IMG/VR virus record: IMGVR_UViG_3300045930_000266
Coordinates: 1-45,407 of that record
Direction: 5' to 3' (one strand)
Origin: a virus
DNA length: 45,407 bases
Part shown: positions 6,684 through 14,429 of the stretch, one piece after another
Layout of the letters: every line of letters begins with the position of its first letter
Position numbering within the stretch: position 1 is the stretch's first letter
Notes under the pieces: generated by a model
What the model saw: only the letters and a program-made list of their open reading frames with translations
Database searches by the model: none
Told to the model about the DNA's origin: nothing
Program-made: the position numbers and the translations under genes

Positions 6684-6824
6684 AGAGCGGAGCGTACGGG
6701 ATGGTCTCTCGACATCTCGACGACCGAAGGGTTTCTGAACGCGATCGGGGTCATCATCGGCGCTTGCTCGCTCGCTGTGATCCTGGCCTATGCGTTCTTC
6801 CTCGCGCTCGGAGTCTGGGGATGA
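6672..6824 (+). CDS. Single-pass membrane microprotein, 50 aa
   Basis: ATG 6672 opens a frame reading MTVHRAERTGWSLDIS, then a 25-residue hydrophobic helix (FLNAIGVIIGACSLAVILAY, AFFLALG) and stop. Its TGA overlaps ATG 6821 of the DUF1360-like gene, the coupling seen across the operon. It overlaps the start of the antisense secreted gene. A short soluble head plus one membrane helix is typical of small phage membrane effectors. Confidence 0.6.
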   Translation: MTVHRAERTGWSLDISTTEGFLNAIGVIIGACSLAVILAYAFFLALGVWG

Positions 6825-7165
6825 GGGACGCGGTCGTCGACGCTCTCGCGGTAGCTCGGATCACTCGTCTGGTCGTCGAGGATCGGGTCCCGTTCGGGAA
6901 GCTCCGAGAGAGGCTCACGTCCCGAGCATGGAAGCGGGCGCTCGACGACGGCGAAGCTCACTCGATCGCTCTCACGGAAGGGAAGTCTTACGTCGACGGC
7001 GAGGAGCCCTATCTTGTCGAGCTTCTCTCTTGTCCATGGTGCGCGTCGATCTGGGTCGGCTTCGGCGTCCTCCTCGTGAGACGGCTCCCCGGATGGCGAC
7101 CTCTCGCTGAGGTTCTCGCGGCGTCGGAGATCGCGGGGCTCGCCGCGACGTACGTCGATAGGTAA
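6821..7165 (+). CDS. DUF1360-like membrane protein
   Basis: A 114-residue protein. The N-terminus (DALAVARITRLVVEDRVPFG) and the CPWCASIWVGFGVLLVRR segment at about residues 73 to 90 match DUF1360 proteins: a helix with TRL and a later C-x-x-C-x-S-x-W entering a membrane helix. DUF1360 genes are common in actinophages and Bacillus, with no proven function. The last helix (LAEVLAASEIAGLAATYV) is a second weak membrane or amphipathic segment. Confidence 0.75.
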   Translation: MRDAVVDALAVARITRLVVEDRVPFGKLRERLTSRAWKRALDDGEAHSIALTEGKSYVDGEEPYLVELLSCPWCASIWVGFGVLLVRRLPGWRPLAEVLAASEIAGLAATYVDR

Positions 7166-7238
7166 CCTCGGGCGGGGGTGATCGGGGGGTCTCTCCGTCG
7201 CGGTTCGCACCTTCCGCGGGGAGACCCTCCGATCGAAC

Positions 7239-7244
7239 TACGAT
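7239..7244 (+). promoter_or_regulatory. Candidate leaderless -10 box for the portal gene
   Basis: TACGAT at 7239-7244 within ACTACGATCC, eight bases before ATG 7253. The same ACTACGATCC stands nine bases before ATG 30215, and TACGATCC stands before ATG 40156. No consensus -35 is visible at 17 bases, so an extended -10 or a different sigma factor is possible. Confidence 0.4.
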
Positions 7245-7252
7245 CCCGGCGT

Positions 7253-9859
7253 ATGGCGCGCCGTAGGCCGGAGGACGTAGTCCTCCCCGCTCTCCCTGTC
7301 CCTCGTCTCCGACCCCGCGTAATGCAAGCGTCGGCGATCCGTCTCGAAGTCGGATCGAAGTCGACTCCGGCGACGATCGAGCAGACCCGTCAAGCGTGGC
7401 ATCCGGTCGCGTGGCGCGCCTTCGACGACGTCGGCGAAGTGAAGGGAGGCGGACGGTTCATCGAGTCCGCGGCGTCTCGGGTCGTCATGGCTCTCGGGAT
7501 CATCCCCGGTCTCGGCGAAGACCCGACTCCGCTCCATGACGCGGAAGAGCGAGGTCTCATCCGGGGCGCTCCGAACGCTCCCGAGTTGGAGTCCGCACAA
7601 GAGGACGCGGTCGTCTCGGTCGAGGACGTCGCTACGGCGGAGGAGATCGTCGGCGGGATCATGAACGGTCAGGAGGGCGAGGGCGCGCTTCTCGGCTCGT
7701 GGGCTCTGAAGAGCTTCGTCGTCGGCGAGGCGTACGTCGTCGGATACCTCGACGAAGAGACCGGATCCGAGATCTGGCTCTGTCTCTCGTCGGACGAGAT
7801 CGTGAGGGACGAGGCGGCGAAAGGGACGGCTCCGAAGGTGCTCATCCGACGTACCGGGGTCGCGGCGCAGACGATGGGATCGACGGACGCTCCCGGTCTG
7901 ACGGACGTCAAGCTCCCCGAGGACGCGGTCCTTCTGCGGATCTGGCGACGTCACGGACGGTTCGGCGATCTGTCCGACTCGAACCTTCACGGATGCTTGA
8001 CCGAGTGTCAGGAGCTTCGAGTCCTCGACGCGTCGATCATGGCGACCGGGCTCTCCCGTATCCCTGCGGGGATCTTCGCGGTCTCCGAGGACATCGAGCC
8101 TCGACCCGTCGCGTTCGAGCCCGACGAGGACGACGATACGGAGAACCCCGCTCAGGATCCGTTGCTCGTCGAGATCGTCAAGCATATGTCGACCCCGATT
8201 CAGGATCCGGGCTCGGCGTCCGCGGCGGTCCCGTTCATCCTCCGTCTCCCGTCGAGGACGGACTCGGGAGTGAACGCTCGGGATCTCGCCTTCATGATTG
8301 ACACCGGTCGAAGCCTCGACCCCGAGGTCGTCAACCGTTGCCAGTACCTCCGGGAGCGGATCGGCGCGACGTTGGAGCTTCCCGCCGAACGCGTGACGGG
8401 AGGGATCGGCGAGGCGAATCACTGGACGGCTTGGCTCATTGACGAGGAGACGTATCGGCTCTATGTCGCTCCGACTCTTCAGCCTCTCTTCGACGCGCTC
8501 ACCCTGAAGTACCTCCGACCGAGGCTCGTCGCTTCCGGCGTCGACCCCGACGCGGCGAACCGGTTCGTCCTGTACGGCGACCCGAAGGATCTGACGACCC
8601 GACCGAACCGGGTCGATAACGCGGTCGCGGGTCATGGCGGGATGGCGATCTCGAACGAGGCTTTCCGTACGGCTCTCGGCTTCGGCGACGATGACGCTCC
8701 GACTCCCGAGGAGATCCTCCTCCGGATCATCTCGAAACAGACGGTCCTTCCCGACGCGGTGATCCCGCTTCTGAATCAGCTATTCGGGACGACGTTCGAT
8801 CAGCCCGAGCCCGAGGTCGTCGACGTCGAGGCGGTCGAGGTCGAGCAAGCTCCCGAACCTCCCGCTCTCCCCGAGGGCGACTCGGAGGGGTCCGGTTCCG
8901 GCGACATACCGACGACGGAGGGAGACGTCCCGGTCGTCGCGGCGGTGTCACGCTCGGTTCAGCGGAAGGCGGCTCAGCGGCTCATGACGATTGATCGTCG
9001 TCTCCGCGAGCGGCTTCTCGTCGCGGCAGACCAGACGGTGACGCGGGCGGTCGAGCGCGCGGGAGCGAAGCTCCGCTCCTCGATGAGCGCGGGTCGGGTC
9101 GGCTCGATGCGCGCGGAGCTACGGGCGGAGATGACGACGGTCTCGAACCGGCGTCTCCTCGCGACGGTCGGACGTGAACGGATCGTCTCTCTCGGCGTCG
9201 AGCCCGACGATCTCTTCTCCGCGGACTTCGACGACCTCGAAGATCGCTGGGATGACTGGCTCGCGGGCGCGCAAGATGACGTCGTGAAGACGGCGTCGAC
9301 GGTCCTTGGTACGAACCCGGACGGCGAAGCGATCTCCCGTTATCGAGCGAAGGCGGACGAGCGAAGCAAGGCGGGATGGCTCTTCCTCTCTGCGGCTCTG
9401 CTCACGATCGCTCGACGCTCGGTCTTCGATCCGTCTCCTCACGCTGAGCTAGGCGAGACGTCGTCGACGCTCGTCCCCGCGGGAACGATCCGGTTCGCTC
9501 TCTCCGTGGCGGGCGGTAACAGTCCGGTGACGACGGCGGTCGGCGGAGTGAAGGACGGCTCGACGGGCGGATACGCGGGAGGGTTCTCGACGGGCGATGA
9601 CGTCGCGGCTCTGTGGGGCGCTGAGGGGTCTCCGTGGCAGGGGTTCGAGTGGATCTGGAATGACGAGGGTCAGCTTCCCTTCGAGCCTCATCTCGTCCTC
9701 GGGACGTCGGGTCCTGACGGCGGAGGGGTCCAGTACGCTCACGACGAGGATCCGGTTCTCTCGACCTCGGGGACGGGTGCTGAGTGGATCGGACCGTTCT
9801 TCTTCGTCGGCGATCACGGCGGGTGCAGATGTGACGCGGTTCCGATATGGGGAGGATGA
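7253..9859 (+). CDS. Portal protein fused to a MuF-like C-terminal domain
   Basis: An 868-residue protein. Residues 1 to about 510 are a portal: QTRQAWHPVAWRAFDDVGEV near the N-terminus, EIWLCLSSDEIV, LRIWRRHGRFGDLSDSNL in the middle, then a stem-like region ending with PPTPEEI-type motifs (DDDAPTPEEILLRI). A Pro/Glu linker (residues about 525-570) leads to a helical MuF-like region whose end, FFFVGDHGGCRCDAVPIW, has the H-x-x-C-x-C signature of MuF. Portals form the 12-subunit DNA gate of the head; MuF domains are minor head proteins, usually a separate gene. ATG 7253 is used, since upstream in-frame sequence is low complexity. The gene follows a TACGAT box and starts the structural module. 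Confidence 0.85.
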   Translation: MARRRPEDVVLPALPVPRLRPRVMQASAIRLEVGSKSTPATIEQTRQAWHPVAWRAFDDVGEVKGGGRFIESAASRVVMALGIIPGLGEDPTPLHDAEERGLIRGAPNAPELESAQEDAVVSVEDVATAEEIVGGIMNGQEGEGALLGSWALKSFVVGEAYVVGYLDEETGSEIWLCLSSDEIVRDEAAKGTAPKVLIRRTGVAAQTMGSTDAPGLTDVKLPEDAVLLRIWRRHGRFGDLSDSNLHGCLTECQELRVLDASIMATGLSRIPAGIFAVSEDIEPRPVAFEPDEDDDTENPAQDPLLVEIVKHMSTPIQDPGSASAAVPFILRLPSRTDSGVNARDLAFMIDTGRSLDPEVVNRCQYLRERIGATLELPAERVTGGIGEANHWTAWLIDEETYRLYVAPTLQPLFDALTLKYLRPRLVASGVDPDAANRFVLYGDPKDLTTRPNRVDNAVAGHGGMAISNEAFRTALGFGDDDAPTPEEILLRIISKQTVLPDAVIPLLNQLFGTTFDQPEPEVVDVEAVEVEQAPEPPALPEGDSEGSGSGDIPTTEGDVPVVAAVSRSVQRKAAQRLMTIDRRLRERLLVAADQTVTRAVERAGAKLRSSMSAGRVGSMRAELRAEMTTVSNRRLLATVGRERIVSLGVEPDDLFSADFDDLEDRWDDWLAGAQDDVVKTASTVLGTNPDGEAISRYRAKADERSKAGWLFLSAALLTIARRSVFDPSPHAELGETSSTLVPAGTIRFALSVAGGNSPVTTAVGGVKDGSTGGYAGGFSTGDDVAALWGAEGSPWQGFEWIWNDEGQLPFEPHLVLGTSGPDGGGVQYAHDEDPVLSTSGTGAEWIGPFFFVGDHGGCRCDAVPIWGG

Positions 9860-9862
9860 CTC

Positions 9863-9943
9863 ATGCTCCTAGCTGACATCGAAGCGATGGACGTCCTCTC
9901 TTCGCGTCCGGGCTCGATCCATTTACGCGGCGTCTCGACGTAA
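9863..9943 (+). CDS. Possible 26-aa leader peptide
   Basis: ATG 9863, three bases after the portal stop and behind GAGGATGA, opens a 26-codon frame (MLLADIEAMDVLSSRPGSIH and six more). The first element of a late-type promoter lies inside it. It may be a chance frame or a small translated spacer. Nothing indicates function. Confidence 0.25.
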   Translation: MLLADIEAMDVLSSRPGSIHLRGVST

Positions 9944-9946
9944 CCT
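9920..9946 (+). promoter_or_regulatory. Late-type promoter 1 (CATTTAC-N14-TANNNT)
   Basis: CATTTAC at 9920-9926, exactly 14 bases, TAACCT at 9941-9946, then eight bases to GTG 9955. Same arrangement and spacing as at 11613 and 16675, and the upstream bases (TCGATCC) match theirs (TCGTTCC) except at one position. Predicted leaderless start for the small gene leading into the capsid protease. Confidence 0.6.
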
Positions 9947-9954
9947 CCGGATCC

Positions 9955-10137
9955 GTGGCGCGCTCGACACTCGATCTCCGCTCGACCTCGAAGGCTCCCT
10001 CGATCACGAAGAGCGGGGCTCCATTCCCTCACGGCTCGGTAACCGGATACGTCAATCACGGATGCAAGTGTGAGTCGTGTCGGCGGGCTTGGGCGGACTA
10101 TCACGTCAGCTACCGGGCGAAGGGGAAAGCCTCATGA
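9955..10137 (+). CDS. Small HGCKCESCR-type zinc-binding protein
   Basis: A 60-residue protein from GTG 9955. The core is PHGSVTGYVNHGCKCESCRR followed by AWADYHVSYR. The H-G-x-V-x-x-Y-x-x-H-G-C-x-C-x-x-C-R pattern is one I associate with short proteins frequent in actinobacteria and their phages; the His and three Cys should bind zinc. The gene sits between portal and protease, is expressed from a late-type promoter and overlaps the protease start, so a DNA-packaging or head-assembly helper role is plausible but unproven. Confidence 0.6.
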   Translation: MARSTLDLRSTSKAPSITKSGAPFPHGSVTGYVNHGCKCESCRRAWADYHVSYRAKGKAS

Positions 10138-11540
10138 AGACCAAGATCCCGACGAGGTTCCGGTTCGAGGTCGTCAGCTTCGAGCTTGTCGACGACCCGG
10201 CGATCGTCGCGGCGGCGGCTCCCGGTGAGCAACCGTGGCGCGCGGTGCTCATCGAGGAAGGCGTCCGGACGACCGATCGTCGGATGGTCTCCCCGAACGC
10301 TCTCTCGTGGCGGGACCTCCCGCTCACCCTCGGATATCAGGGGACGACCCCGAGCGGATTCAATCCTCACGGAGACGCGATCGCGTCCGGGCGGATCGAG
10401 ACGATCGAGCGGACTCCCGGTCCCGGCGAGGGGACCTTCCGTCTGCTCGCTACGGGCGCGTTCACTGCCGACGACGACGGTCGACGCGCGGCGGAAGCGG
10501 TTCGCTCCCAGAAGGTCCGAGGGATCTCAGCGGACGTCGAAGCGATCGAGGTCCGGTACGACGCGGAGATCGACGCGGAGACGGGCGACGTCATCTCCGA
10601 GACCGAGGTTCTCGATGAGGGTCGGATCATGGGAGCGATCGTCACTCCTCATCCCGCCTTCGCGGACGCGATCATCGAGGTCGACGGCGAGGTCGTCGAG
10701 AACGTCGAGGACGAGGTCGTCGAGGAAGAGGTCGAGGTCGACGACGAAGCGATCGCGGCGGCGGCTCGACCGGGGATCGACTCCTCGTACTTCGAGGATC
10801 TGAACCTCGACCGTCTGACCCCGTTCACTGTCGAGCCGATCCCCGGAGTCGAGGGGACCTTCGAGGTCTTCGGCCATATCGCTCCCCGGAACGTCTGTCA
10901 CGTCGGCTTGCCAGGATGCCGAACGGTTCCGCTCTCGACGTCGGGTTACGCGTACTTTCATACGAAGGCGTTCGAGACGACCGACCTCGGGAAGATTCAC
11001 GTCGGGCTCATCACGCTCGGAGGTCTCCATACCGACCTCAGGGATCTCGCGGACCGCGACGAGTTCGAGCTTCGACGGAGCTTCGAGGATATGGACTCGG
11101 TCGCTTGCTTCGTCCGCGCGGGTCACGACTCGTTCGGGATCTGGGTTCACGGCGTGACGAAAGCGGGGATGACGACCGAGGAGGTCGAGCTTCTGACGGC
11201 GTCGAATCCGTCCGGGGAGTGGAAGCCGATCCGCGGTAGCTCGGAGCTAATCCGGGTTCATAACGTCCCGGTCCCTGGCTTCCCTGTCCCGAGGACGCTC
11301 GTCGCTTCCGCGCTGTACCGGAACGGGGAGCAAGTCGCCTTCCGCTCTGCGGGAGTCCCTCGGGAACCGGAGTGCGAAGAGGAGCCTCTCGCCGCGTCAG
11401 GGTTCGCTCAGACTGATAACCCGTTCATCGTCGAGCTTCACGGGCTGAGTCACGAGCTTCTCGTTCGACTCGAACGGGTCGAGCGGGCTCAGGCGGCGAT
11501 GGCTCGGTTCGGGACGTTCACTCTCCCGGAGAAGCTCTAG
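10134..11540 (+). CDS. Capsid maturation protease
   Basis: A 468-residue protein at the protease position between portal and major capsid. Residues 1 to about 190 show the layout of actinophage prohead proteases: FEVVSFELVDDPAIVAAAAP, a strand (TLGYQGTTPSGFNPHGDAIA, with His), FRLLATGAFTADDDGRRAAE, VRGISADVEAIEV and GAIVTPHPAFADAIIEV. The conserved H-G-D/H-P and S-x-D pairs are consistent with the serine protease fold, though I cannot assign the triad without alignment. An acidic hinge (ENVEDEVVEEEVEVDDEAI) separates a second domain (230-468) that may be a scaffold or chaperone part. No separate scaffold gene is seen. Confidence 0.75.
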   Translation: MKTKIPTRFRFEVVSFELVDDPAIVAAAAPGEQPWRAVLIEEGVRTTDRRMVSPNALSWRDLPLTLGYQGTTPSGFNPHGDAIASGRIETIERTPGPGEGTFRLLATGAFTADDDGRRAAEAVRSQKVRGISADVEAIEVRYDAEIDAETGDVISETEVLDEGRIMGAIVTPHPAFADAIIEVDGEVVENVEDEVVEEEVEVDDEAIAAAARPGIDSSYFEDLNLDRLTPFTVEPIPGVEGTFEVFGHIAPRNVCHVGLPGCRTVPLSTSGYAYFHTKAFETTDLGKIHVGLITLGGLHTDLRDLADRDEFELRRSFEDMDSVACFVRAGHDSFGIWVHGVTKAGMTTEEVELLTASNPSGEWKPIRGSSELIRVHNVPVPGFPVPRTLVASALYRNGEQVAFRSAGVPREPECEEEPLAASGFAQTDNPFIVELHGLSHELLVRLERVERAQAAMARFGTFTLPEKL

Positions 11541-11577
11541 ATCCCGTCGAGGCTCCGCCCGTCCCGACGAGGAGGAC

Positions 11578-11608
11578 GACCCCGGTCTCGCGCTTCGGGA
11601 TCGGGGTC
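11578..11608 (+). terminator. Candidate hairpin before the capsid promoter
   Basis: GACCCCG (11578-11584) pairs with CGGGGTC (11602-11608) around a 17-base loop. It lies between the protease stop and the late promoter of the capsid gene and could end or attenuate upstream transcription. No U-tract follows, so termination would be of the GC-hairpin type common in actinobacteria. Confidence 0.35.
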
Positions 11609-11612
11609 GTTC

Positions 11613-11639
11613 CATTTACGGATACCTCTCACTTAGAGT
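11613..11639 (+). promoter_or_regulatory. Late-type promoter 2, for the major capsid gene
   Basis: CATTTAC at 11613-11619, 14 bases, TAGAGT at 11634-11639. The stretch TCGTTCCATTTACG is identical in the copy at 16668-16682. It stands upstream of the capsid gene with a leader of about 100 bases. A promoter placed before the most abundant structural protein supports a late role. Confidence 0.65.
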
Positions 11640-11673
11640 CCGATTCCTAGAGAGAGGCGACCGTCGCGTAGCG

Positions 11674-11701
11674 CGGGAACGAGCGTCCGTAGGACGTCCC
11701 G
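11674..11701 (+). promoter_or_regulatory. Hairpin in the capsid mRNA leader
   Basis: CGGGA (11674-11678) pairs with TCCCG (11697-11701), and inside it CGTCC (11684-11688) pairs with GGACG (11692-11696) around a GTA loop. It is about 35 bases downstream of the predicted transcription start and 47 bases before the capsid start codon. It may stabilise the mRNA or control translation. Confidence 0.45.
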
Positions 11702-11748
11702 TCAGGCTCCTCGAACCGATCTAACGGCTTCGACACTCAGGAGTAACG

Positions 11749-13455
11749 ATGACGATCCAAGAGCTATTGGCTCTCCTCCTCTCGGGGAACCTCTCCGAGA
11801 TCTCAGACGAAGACCTCGCGGTCCACGAGGCGACCCTCTCCGACGAGTTCGACGCGCGGCGTCCGAACGCTCGGGGCGCGGAAGCTCTCGCGGAGCTAGC
11901 CCAGATCGTCGACGCGGTCGACGCGGTCCGCGATGAAGCGGCGGCTCGAATCCAAGCGGCGGCAGATGATGACGCGGCGGCGGCGGCTCTCGAAGAGCGG
12001 CTCCGTCCGGTTGCTTCCGACCCCGAGCCTGAGCCCGAGCCCGAGGGCGACCCGGAGCCCGAGCCCGAAGAGCCCGAGGCGGTCGTCGAGGAACCCGTCC
12101 TCGTGACGGCTGGCGCGGCTCCCGCTCCTCCCGCTCCCGTCGTGACCCGAGTCGTCCCTCGTACGGCTCCGCTCGCGTCGGTCCGCTCGGACGCTCCTCC
12201 CGCGTCTCCCGCGGTCCCGAACCCGATCCGTCTCGTCGCGACTCCCGGAGTCGAGGCGACTCGTCTCTCGATCGCGGAAGCGTTCATCGAGACGGACCGA
12301 AACGTCGGGATGGCTCCCTACTCCATGAATCATCGGGTCTTCACGGTTCGTGGCCAGTATCCGGAGAACCGTCGTCTCGACCTCCGGAACCCCGCGCATA
12401 ACGAGAAGATCCTCGGGGACCTCTTCTCTCCGGCGACCCTGACGGCGGCGGGCGGTGCTCTGACGGCGTCGGCGTTCTGCGGACCTCCGACTCCCTACTA
12501 CGCTCTCGCTCAGATCTCCTCGGCGAAGACCCCGTTCCATGACGGCATCGGCGGTCTCTCCGTCTCGGAGCGCGGCAAGCTCGCGTTCAATCGTCCCTTC
12601 GGTCTCTCCGACTTCTCGGGAGCTATCGGGATCTGGGATGACGACGACAACGAGGACGCGGAAGCCGAGAAGAATTGCGACACCATCGAATGCGCGACTC
12701 CGGCTGAAGCCGAGGTCGTCGCGTTCACGCGGTGTCTCACGATCCGGAACTTCTTCGCTCGGTACAACGCGGAGATGGTCGCTCAGGCGGTCGATCTGAC
12801 GGTCGTCAATAGCGCGCGCCAGCGTGAGACGTGGCTCCTCGATCAAGTCAAGGCGGCGTCGACCCAGACGGTTTCGGGTCGCGCTCTCGGGACGGTCGCG
12901 GACTTCGCGTACACCTTGGGCGTGGCGGCGGCGGGATACCGGAACGCTTCCCGTATGGACGAGGACGCTCCGCTCGTCTCGGCGTGGCCAGCTTGGATCA
13001 TCGACGCGATGGCGGGCGATCTCGCTCGCGCCGCGCACAGCTACGCCGATCAGCTTCGGATGACGCGCGCGCAAGTCGAAGAGATCGCGGCGAACCTGAA
13101 CGTCCGGCTCATCTTCTATATCGACTCTCCGTCGACGGGGACGAGCCAGCTTTTCACGACTCAGGGAGTCGGGAACCTCGTCGACTATCCCGAGAAGGCG
13201 CAATGGGGGCTCTGGCACGAGGGCGCTCACGTCGTGCTCGACGGCGGTCCGGATCTGAACTTCGGCATCGTCCGCGACGCGGTCTCGAACCGGGCGAACG
13301 TCTATCAGACCTTCGGCGAGAGCTTCGAGGGCTACGCCTTCCTCGGTCTGAAGTCCCTTTGGAATACTCAGGACATCTGTCCGAGCGGGACGTTCTCCGC
13401 TCCCGCCGACGTCCTCGATGACGTCTGCGGCGGCTCCGCGGTCCCCGGTTCCTAA
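11749..13455 (+). CDS. Major capsid protein with fused N-terminal scaffold-like domain
   Basis: A 568-residue protein. Residues 1 to about 85 are helical and acidic (ELLALLLSGNLSEISDEDLA, then Ala/Glu/Arg helix) like a delta/scaffold domain. Residues about 90 to 160 are Pro/Glu then Pro/Ala/Val rich (EPEPEPEGDPEPEPEEPE), a probable cleavage region for the protease. The rest is capsid-like: FSPATLTAAGGALTASAFCG, LSVSERGKLAFNRPFG, VGNLVDYPEKAQWGLWHEGA, VSNRANVYQTFGESFEGYAF. The position after the protease, the late promoter, a strong AGGAG site and the following terminator all fit an abundant capsid protein. Exact cleavage site unknown. Confidence 0.85.
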   Translation: MTIQELLALLLSGNLSEISDEDLAVHEATLSDEFDARRPNARGAEALAELAQIVDAVDAVRDEAAARIQAAADDDAAAAALEERLRPVASDPEPEPEPEGDPEPEPEEPEAVVEEPVLVTAGAAPAPPAPVVTRVVPRTAPLASVRSDAPPASPAVPNPIRLVATPGVEATRLSIAEAFIETDRNVGMAPYSMNHRVFTVRGQYPENRRLDLRNPAHNEKILGDLFSPATLTAAGGALTASAFCGPPTPYYALAQISSAKTPFHDGIGGLSVSERGKLAFNRPFGLSDFSGAIGIWDDDDNEDAEAEKNCDTIECATPAEAEVVAFTRCLTIRNFFARYNAEMVAQAVDLTVVNSARQRETWLLDQVKAASTQTVSGRALGTVADFAYTLGVAAAGYRNASRMDEDAPLVSAWPAWIIDAMAGDLARAAHSYADQLRMTRAQVEEIAANLNVRLIFYIDSPSTGTSQLFTTQGVGNLVDYPEKAQWGLWHEGAHVVLDGGPDLNFGIVRDAVSNRANVYQTFGESFEGYAFLGLKSLWNTQDICPSGTFSAPADVLDDVCGGSAVPGS

Positions 13456-13469
13456 CCGGGTCTGAAGTC

Positions 13470-13511
13470 CCTCAGGGACGGGGTTCGCTCACCCCGGCTC
13501 CGTCCCTGAGG
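13470..13511 (+). terminator. Strong hairpin terminator after the capsid gene
   Basis: CCTCAGGGACG (13470-13480) pairs perfectly with CGTCCCTGAGG (13501-13511), an 11-bp stem, and the loop contains a further GGGGT/ACCCC pairing. It lies 15 bases past the capsid stop and 29 bases before the next gene. It probably limits read-through so that capsid mRNA exceeds downstream mRNA, or protects the 3' end of capsid mRNA. Confidence 0.7.
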
Positions 13512-13540
13512 TCCCGTCCGCCTAGCTCTAGAGGTAAGCG

Positions 13541-14425
13541 ATGCCGCCGATCTTCGACGTAGTCCCCGGACCTCCGATCCTTCCGTCGACGGTCGGGCTT
13601 CTCCCGACTCTCGGTCAGCGCGTCCAGATCGGCTCGGGACGGTGGGAGGGCGGTTACACCTTCGCTCCGAACGGATGTCTCGAAGGCGGTTCGCAATCGA
13701 ACGGTTGCGATGCTTCGACGACGAAAGAGATCGACTCGTTCCCCGATCCGGTGCAGCACGTACCGTCGTTCGTCTGGGTCGGCGGGGTCTGTACGTCTCT
13801 AGGCGGGATCCCTCGAACCGAGATCGGACCTCGGGTCCGCTCGTCGCTCGAAGCGAGCCAGGGTCCGAAGATCGAGCGGGAGCTATGGCGCGGCGACAAC
13901 GCGTCCGGAGACGCGGCGGTGAATCTCTTCCTCGCGGGCGGCTCGCCGAACTACGTCGATCTCACTCCGGGCGCGGAGACGTCTCCGGGCGGTTACGCGC
14001 TCGCCGCGCTTCAGATGCACCTAGCACAATGCGCAGAGGGCGGACGCGGGATGATCCACGCGACCCGAGCGACCGTCGACATCTGGGCGAGAGAGGATCT
14101 CGTCCGACGCGAAGGGAACCTCATCCTCGACCTCTTCGATAATTGGATCGTCGCGGGCGCGGGATACGACGGCTCGGATCCTGACGGCGACGTCGACGCT
14201 TCCGGGGAGACGGCGTACGCGTACGCGACCGGGCTCGTCGACGTGAAGCTCGGGGACATCGTCCTACTCCCGTCGCTCGACGCGATCGAGGAAGCGGTCG
14301 ACCGTTCCGACAATCGCGTTTACTGGATCGCGGAGCGGGTCGTCGGCGCGACGTGGGACGGATGCTGTCACGCGGGAGTCCGCGTGAACCTCTGCGAAAC
14401 GTGCTGCGATCCGAGCGGCTCGTAG
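13541..14425 (+). CDS. Virion-associated protein, conserved head type, function unknown
   Basis: A 294-residue protein directly after the capsid gene. Landmarks are VRSSLEASQGPKIERELWRG, ALAALQMHLAQCAEGGRGMI, HATRATVDIWAREDLVRREG, IVAGAGYDGSDPDG, AYAYATGLVDVKLGD and a Cys-rich end (DGCCHAGVRVNLCETCCDPS). I recall similar proteins in the head module of other actinophages, always near capsid and connector genes, but with no firm role. No membrane or enzyme motif. Most likely a head or head-tail structural protein. Confidence 0.6.
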   Translation: MPPIFDVVPGPPILPSTVGLLPTLGQRVQIGSGRWEGGYTFAPNGCLEGGSQSNGCDASTTKEIDSFPDPVQHVPSFVWVGGVCTSLGGIPRTEIGPRVRSSLEASQGPKIERELWRGDNASGDAAVNLFLAGGSPNYVDLTPGAETSPGGYALAALQMHLAQCAEGGRGMIHATRATVDIWAREDLVRREGNLILDLFDNWIVAGAGYDGSDPDGDVDASGETAYAYATGLVDVKLGDIVLLPSLDAIEEAVDRSDNRVYWIAERVVGATWDGCCHAGVRVNLCETCCDPSGS

Positions 14426-14429
14426 CTCG

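Noticed and set aside
7238-8635. Long minus-strand frame inside the portal gene
   Set aside because: Arg/Asp-rich composition typical of antisense to high-GC coding sequence; the plus-strand portal is clear.
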